Assembly (NCBI GenBank): GCA_951230915.1
Contig: OX579635.1
Span: 2,666,001 to 2,730,000, forward strand
Origin: Antitrichia curtipendula
Taxonomy: Eukaryota > Streptophyta > Bryopsida > Hypnales > Leucodontaceae
Direction: 5' to 3'
Length of the DNA: 64,000 nt
The notes below the pieces were generated by a model. It ran no database searches. It was not told the DNA's origin and saw only the letters and a list, made by a program, of their open reading frames with translations. How positions within the stretch are numbered: the stretch's first letter is position 1; each line of letters opens with the position of its first letter. This document shows, in pieces, positions 58,422-64,000 of the stretch. Both the position numbers and the translations under genes were made by a program.

Positions 58422-59990
58422 TAAGCTTCATTTCAATAGTTGGAATAAAATTCAAAAAATTATCATTTCATAGCTAAAATTCACATCAAGAGTAAATAGA
58501 AAGAAATGGCCAAACTATACTACTAACAAGGGGGATCCGTGGATTAAGAATTGTCATTCTTAGAATAGTCAACTACACCATAACAAGAGAATTTACAATA
58601 TTATTCACTGAAAATATATTCAAGCAACTAATAAAAAAGATTTGGATGAGAAAATGTCTTTTTTTCCCATTCTATAGTCTTCCACAATAATATTACACGG
58701 GTAACCTTAAAAGGACATGACCTATTACCAAGTACTTATCAATAAAAATGATTTTTTGACCAATAGGGGCATTTTTCATTTCTACAATGCTTTGCAAACT
58801 CATCCATCGTCCACTTTTTGGCCTCAATGATCTTATAGGGTTAATTGGCATAAATGAAGTATTTATTATGAAGGATGGACATGAATTGCTTATGTTTGGT
58901 TATCTTAGCGGTGTTAAGGGAGTTGAATGACTCACACATTAAGTGCCCCATCACCACCACCTTGAGGACATTAACCATTAAGGACCGTGGTTGATTTTGG
59001 GGGTGGGCAATCCTTTGTATGGCCAATTGGGAGCAATTTTAAAACTTTTGAATGCCTATCGGAGATCTAACCGTATGGATGGAAGTGTTGCACATGATAT
59101 GGAATTTAGCATTGAATTTTTTGGTGAAGGTGCATTGTAAAGTAGGAATTTTTAGCAAATCTTGGTGTAATTTCAGCCCCTATTGTCTTGGTTTTTTCAA
59201 CCCTCTGGCCACATGCCACCTTAGATTGACCTAGTTATTGTCCTAAACTCTTCACTTCTCAATTCCCTAGACCCATCCCCTTTGCCACGTCATCAAATTC
59301 ATTGACATGCTTTCTCTACAAACCAAAAAGGACCCAAATCGACCATAGAATGGTTGACCGGTCTTTAATGGGTTAAGGTAGAGGCACCCAAATTTGCCAA
59401 TTTTTGTTTACTGTCCCTTATGAGATGACCAACATCTTCCAAACCACCACAATCTCTCCAGAAAGCAACAAGTGCAAATTTAAGAGTGTTTTGAAGCAAC
59501 CAATGAAAGTTGAAGCACCTTGGGTCTAGTGGCACCTTATGCTTTCAACTTTGAAAATTCAAAAATTATTACTTAAAGGTCCTAAAATCATGAAACAACT
59601 TGGGTTAGGTTTATCTTGAGGTCATCAACAAACTCATTAAATAAAATATGAAATTTGACAGTAGGAGATGGTACAACCACCAAAAAATGGCGTTTCGGGT
59701 GTGGCTACCTTAGTTCAACTTCCTGTGGCATAAGCTTAGTACTCGACCAACTCAGTGTTCGCATGTTGTTGGTAATCTCTTGACAGGCCTACAGGTCATA
59801 GGTGTACTCCACATTTTCATGCACAACACAAGTTTGACTCTTAGTTAGAAGGCTCCACCCATCACTGGATGGGTTTCTTTTGATTTTGAAGCCCCAGTGA
59901 ACTGTGCTTAGGTGTATGTGTGAGCACTTTCAAACGCAGAGTAACCAGTCACTAGCTCCCACCGGAAGTAGGGGCGTGCAGGCGCTTACC
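58422..59990. other. Sequence without a recognised gene
   Basis: Mixed AT-rich sequence. Short frames have no domain signals. Confidence 0.35.
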
Positions 59991-60393
59991 TGGGGCGGAG
60001 ATTCATTGCTGTGCAGGGAGGGTGGCGATGCCTTTCCGGTTGGTCCCACCGTTTGGGGCTCTCTACCCACCATTCTGCTTTGAACGCCAAGAATGGCGAG
60101 GGGGGCGAAGCCCCCTTCAAATTAAAAAAACAAACACGGAAAGATTACATCAAGATGGGAGGCAAAATGAAATGCCAGACACCATCTCCAGAGTTACAGA
60201 AAAGCGGAGTCCATTCCGCTCTAAATGAATTTTCAGTGAAAGCTAACGTATCTTTGTTTGTCAAGACTGTATGGAAGTGTCTCCAAATAGCCATGCCTGT
60301 GTGCAAAGTCGACGTCCAAGTTGAACTAATAATCTTTTTAATACTAACATCTTGGTTTGCATATTTCTTGCTACATCTTTCTGTCCATATGTG
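59990..60393 (-). other. Probable 3' UTR of the LINE, with GC hairpin
   Basis: It directly follows the LINE stop codon on the minus strand. At about 60100-60116 GGGGGGCGAAGCCCCC forms a tight hairpin beside a short A run (60121-60130). No poly-A tail or target duplication could be fixed, so the 3' end is open. Confidence 0.4.
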
Positions 60394-63300
60394 TCAGACT
60401 AAAAAGGATCTCATAATGTCCCAAGGTTGTTCTTTGTAAACAAATCTACCTGATTCTCCTTGAGCTGAAGTGTTGAAATGTCCCAGGAGAGCTTGCTGTA
60501 AGTTGTGAATCTGAGCAGCTCCATTTGATTGTGCGAAAAAGTTAAACTTCCTCCATAACTCCAGGGTGACCGGGCAATCCCATAAGATGTGAGTCGTGGT
60601 TTCCATTGCCGAATGACACATTACACAGCCGACTTGTGCATTTTGAATCCTCCAAGATAACCACTCTCCCGTCACGATTCCTCTGTTGATTGTCTGCCAG
60701 AGAAACATAGCTTGTTTCTTTGGTCTGCTATTGTGCCATAAGAATTTAAATGCTTTTGTTACATTTGGCTCTGTGAATCCCAAATTTATAAGTTCTTGGA
60801 CTCCAATGGGTCTATCTGCTTTGGATTTTAATCCTTGTAAGTAACCTCTGCGAGCTGTATATCCAAAGAAGGGAGCTTCTTTAAATTTATCTATCTTGCT
60901 CCACATCCACTCTTGTGGATCCCAGTTTAAGTGTTTGACTTCTCCTTGTCTGAAAACCCATACTGAGCTTGGTCTGTCTGGTAAAAACTTTGGGTTACAT
61001 TCCAAAAAAGCTCGAGTCTTGGCGTCCCATAGGATGACTCTTGTCTGGCATAACTCTGATGTCGGTAATAGTACTTGCCCTTCCCATATGAGAACCCGTT
61101 TCAGTTCGTCTAATTTGAATCTATTAGTCTCACTGCCTTGTCCAATAATCTGATGGTGGTAAAAGTCTAAACTCCCGGGTGATTGTAACCATGTGACTGT
61201 TTCTCTGTCTTGAAACGCTCTGGGGTCCCATGGGATGTGTGATATAGTCTTCATCCTTCTTGTCCTTCCCCTCTCTGTCACTGCTCCTCTTCTTGGAAGT
61301 TTTTGTTGTATTTCTTCAATGTCCAGCCATTCTCTACGTGCTTCATCCCAAACATCTTTAATGTTTTTAATCCCTGCTTTAGCCCAAAGATGTAGTCCCA
61401 TGTTTGTACCCATGCCCAATGGTGTGTTGTCATCTTCTAGTATGAGAGGGTTGCCAAAAAGCTGCTGCCTGAGTATATTTGATGTAGTTGTTGGACTTTT
61501 TTGTGTCAGATTTCCTCTTACCAAGAGGAATGCTTTTAAACACGAGGCTAAGAGAGGAGAGTGATTTTCTTTTTTAAGCCCTTTGCTAAAAAAAATCCAG
61601 TTATCAGATGGATTCCATATAGCATCACCTAGGGGTCTGCCCATTATGATCTTGTGCTGTAGTAATTTTTTCCAAGGCTCTCTCCCCGGTGATAATCCAC
61701 GAACCACCAGTTTTGCTAATAGGGCTTGAGTTTGTAAGAAAGGATCAAGGAGCTTAATTCCACCATCTTGTTGTGCCATAATACAAGAGTTCCACCTGAC
61801 CCTTGCTGCACAACGTCCTTCTTCCTTTCCTGTCCATAGGTATTGTGTCAACAATCCCCTTATGATGTTACAGTTCCTGGTAGATATACCGCAACATGCT
61901 GCTGTATACCAGCATGTCGCCAATAGGACTTGGTTGAGTATAATAACCCTTCCCGTTGTGGAAACTGTCTTAGCTGCCCATGAGCGTAATTTTTTTTTAA
62001 TGGATGCTATCAATGGGGCTATGTTTATGTCTGGAGGCAGATGGAATCCTATCAAAGGATCTAGATATCTCACTCCTGTTCTTTCTGGTACCCATTTGAC
62101 TCCCAATTCCTGTCCCCATGTAAAATTTTGTCCATTCCGAGAGGCCCATATTGCATACATTTTGTCCCAATTGAGCTTGGATCCTGACCCCAAGCAAAAT
62201 ATTCTCAAGACCTCATATGCCTTGTTTAGGTTGTCTATCGTTCCCTCTAGATATAATGCCGTGTCATCTGCATATGATGCATCAGTGACCTTTGATCCAT
62301 CTGGGAGTATAAATCCTTTGACTCCGTATGAGTTGTCTTCTAGCATGTAGCCAAGAGTATCCAACACCACCACAAAAAGGAAGGGAGCCAGGGGGCATCC
62401 TTGTCTCACCGATCTTGAGAGGCTGAATTGTTCTCCTACTTCCCCATTCACTATGACCGAAGAGGAGACATTCTTATAGAGAGCCATTACCCCTTTAATA
62501 AACTCTAGATGGAATCCTTGTTTCACTAATACTTCCTCCATGAATTGCCAAGATATTCTATCATATGCCTTCTCGAAATCCTGTAGTATTAGTGTTAAGT
62601 CTTGTCCAGATTCCTCCGCATAATGCATGGCCTCTTGTGCTAAGAATATGTTATCAATTATGCACCTTCCGGGCACAAAACCTGTTTGATTTGGCCTCAC
62701 AATCTCTGGGAGGATTTTCTGTAATCTGTTGGCTAATATTTTAGCCACTAATTTGTAGAATGAAGAAAGTAGCGTAATGGGTCTGAAATTTTTGATCAGA
62801 CTGCTGTCCCCTCCTTTCGGTATTAAGGCAATAATGCCTTTGTTGTGTTGGCTTGAGAACTGTCCAGTCTTTAACGCCTCTCTTACTGCCTCCAGCAAGT
62901 CCTCTTGTACTGAATCCAGACATGATTTAAAAAAATCTGTGGGTATGCCATTGTCCCCAGGAGCATTTCCAACGGAGAGGTCTTTTATTGCTTCCTGAAG
63001 CTCTTTCAACGAGATCTGGCCTGAAAAGTTTCGATTCTGTTCCCTAGTGATGATCTTCGGTACACTTTTCAATATCTGCTCTCTTGCTGCCGAGACCTCA
63101 CTGGTATCCGCTTCTTGTGTATATATATTTTTATAAAAATCTGTCACTGCTCTTCCCTTGTCCTGCTGATCAGTGATGATTGAGCCATTGACCAATAATT
63201 GGGATATTGGTGATCTTTTGTGTACATCCCTGAATACGTCAAAAAATTCCTTGGTGCATCTGTCCCCTTGCCGAAGCCAGCGTGCTAATACCGCGTGATA

Positions 63301-64000
63301 TTGTGCATCTAGGTTTTCCATGGTAAGATTGTGAAGAACTGTGCGGGCACCGTCAAGCTGTAATGTGGCCCTTATATCTCCCGGGTGAGTCTCTAAATAT
63401 ACCTCTGCACGGTCAAGGTCTCTCAAGGCTACATGTTCAAGCTTGTATTTGGCCCTCCTCCATTCTTTGTCAATCTTACTGGCTTCTTTCAAAGCCCGTT
63501 CCTGAGCATCCTGTATCCAATCCATCGAAGATTCGGAGGCTTGTGGTTTGTCTGCCATTTTCCAAGCCCTCTCTAATCTATCCCTAGCCTTCTGATTTTG
63601 GAGTATTGCAAAGGAAATTTGTTGTTTCCTTGGCTTTGGTTTAATGAGAGAGAAAAATTCAAATTGTAGAGGTGAATGGTCAGAAATCTTTACGTGTGGA
63701 TGCGCTGTGATGATTCCTCCTTGTGTCATCAATGCAGTAGACAGATATACTCTGTCAATGCGTGCTGCCCTCCTTTCGAGTCCCGACCTATTGTTCTCCC
63801 ATGTGTAGATTTTTTGTGACGATCTTCTGATTGGGTCCTGTTGCCAGACGTCCTCAATGCCATAGTGGTTGAGTAATCGGGTCCAGGCCGCTTTCTCCCG
63901 TTGGTTTGTGTTGGTGCAGCCTCTGGAGCTGCCAAGTCTATCTTTTTCATCTTCTACCATGTTAAAGTCCCCGGCCAGTATATATCCTTGTCCCGGTAAG
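60394..64000 (-). CDS. L1-type LINE ORF2 (endonuclease C-part, RT, zf-RVT), runs off window
   Basis: The frame is open from the right window edge, where it reads ILAGDFNMVEDE (the GDFN endonuclease motif), so the ATG at 63960 is internal. About 1200 codons are visible. They include the end of the AP endonuclease (ISDHSP), then reverse transcriptase motifs (NFRPITLLSSFYK, LILQDFEKAYDRISW, RQGCPLAPFLF, catalytic YADDT), and a C-terminal zf-RVT region (CVMC ... HILWDC). There are no stops or frameshifts in the visible part, so the copy looks young. ORF2 nicks target DNA and reverse-transcribes its own RNA. The N-terminus of ORF2 and ORF1 lie outside. Confidence 0.95.
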   Translation of the reverse strand, partial: LPGQGYILAGDFNMVEDEKDRLGSSRGCTNTNQREKAAWTRLLNHYGIEDVWQQDPIRRSSQKIYTWENNRSGLERRAARIDRVYLSTALMTQGGIITAHPHVKISDHSPLQFEFFSLIKPKPRKQQISFAILQNQKARDRLERAWKMADKPQASESSMDWIQDAQERALKEASKIDKEWRRAKYKLEHVALRDLDRAEVYLETHPGDIRATLQLDGARTVLHNLTMENLDAQYHAVLARWLRQGDRCTKEFFDVFRDVHKRSPISQLLVNGSIITDQQDKGRAVTDFYKNIYTQEADTSEVSAAREQILKSVPKIITREQNRNFSGQISLKELQEAIKDLSVGNAPGDNGIPTDFFKSCLDSVQEDLLEAVREALKTGQFSSQHNKGIIALIPKGGDSSLIKNFRPITLLSSFYKLVAKILANRLQKILPEIVRPNQTGFVPGRCIIDNIFLAQEAMHYAEESGQDLTLILQDFEKAYDRISWQFMEEVLVKQGFHLEFIKGVMALYKNVSSSVIVNGEVGEQFSLSRSVRQGCPLAPFLFVVVLDTLGYMLEDNSYGVKGFILPDGSKVTDASYADDTALYLEGTIDNLNKAYEVLRIFCLGSGSKLNWDKMYAIWASRNGQNFTWGQELGVKWVPERTGVRYLDPLIGFHLPPDINIAPLIASIKKKLRSWAAKTVSTTGRVIILNQVLLATCWYTAACCGISTRNCNIIRGLLTQYLWTGKEEGRCAARVRWNSCIMAQQDGGIKLLDPFLQTQALLAKLVVRGLSPGREPWKKLLQHKIIMGRPLGDAIWNPSDNWIFFSKGLKKENHSPLLASCLKAFLLVRGNLTQKSPTTTSNILRQQLFGNPLILEDDNTPLGMGTNMGLHLWAKAGIKNIKDVWDEARREWLDIEEIQQKLPRRGAVTERGRTRRMKTISHIPWDPRAFQDRETVTWLQSPGSLDFYHHQIIGQGSETNRFKLDELKRVLIWEGQVLLPTSELCQTRVILWDAKTRAFLECNPKFLPDRPSSVWVFRQGEVKHLNWDPQEWMWSKIDKFKEAPFFGYTARRGYLQGLKSKADRPIGVQELINLGFTEPNVTKAFKFLWHNSRPKKQAMFLWQTINRGIVTGEWLSWRIQNAQVGCVMCHSAMETTTHILWDCPVTLELWRKFNFFAQSNGAAQIHNLQQALLGHFNTSAQGESGRFVYKEQPWDIMRSFLV

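Overview
The window is nuclear DNA of a land plant. It is AT-rich, with spliced genes that have GT-AG introns, an NLR immune receptor of the non-TIR, RPW8/ADR1-like class, a plant-type L1 LINE, hAT and TTAA-type DNA transposons, and telo-box promoter motifs. The sequence does not let me choose between gymnosperm, fern/lycophyte and bryophyte.

The main discovery is a very large hAT-type DNA transposon at 1586-23454 (21,869 bp). It has 19-bp terminal inverted repeats matching at 17/19 (CAAGGTTGTCACACCGGGC on the left; CAGGGTTGTCACATCGGGC is the complement of the right end). They are flanked by 8-bp target duplications matching at 7/8 (CCGTTATC and CTGTTATC). Inward from each TIR lies an array of a GC-rich decamer (GTCCGCGCCC, or its complement GGGCGCGGAC) in inverted orientation at the two ends. 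The same decamer is reused inside the element in arrays just upstream of the genes. The genes form two divergent pairs. The first pair is a protein kinase (minus) and an 805-aa coiled-coil/RING-H2 protein (plus). The second is a decayed, truncated paralogue of the RING protein (minus) and the hAT transposase (BED finger, DUF659-like core, dimerisation domain; plus), which is followed by a disordered acidic/Gly/Asn-rich reading frame. The kinase and RING genes share nearly the same TATA core promoter. Inside the element are also two inverted copies and one truncated copy of a TTAA-flanked MITE, a minisatellite, a direct duplication and a tandem array of hairpins.

Right of the element lie fragments of a methyltransferase-like gene (23.6-24.2 kb), AT-rich sequence with a degenerate MITE, then an intronless NLR on the minus strand (27888-30908). 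Its C-terminus is a near-homogeneous array of 24-aa LRRs, and its 3' end is frameshifted into decayed LRRs. From 32.5 to 36.5 kb there is a coding-like block and an unidentified spliced plus-strand gene. It converges on a seven-exon minus-strand gene for an SLX9-like ribosome-biogenesis protein (36634-38505).

A direct segmental duplication links 38264-41985 to 53129-56575. The second copy carries the SLX9 promoter, first exon and first intron and lies about 115 bp upstream of a four-exon C2H2 zinc-finger gene (51232-53018), so that gene may now use SLX9-derived promoter DNA. Copy A carries a 580-bp hAT-type MITE whose empty site is preserved in copy B. The rest of 42-60 kb is mostly AT-rich sequence with degenerate MITEs. 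The right edge holds a minus-strand LINE ORF2 that runs off the window.
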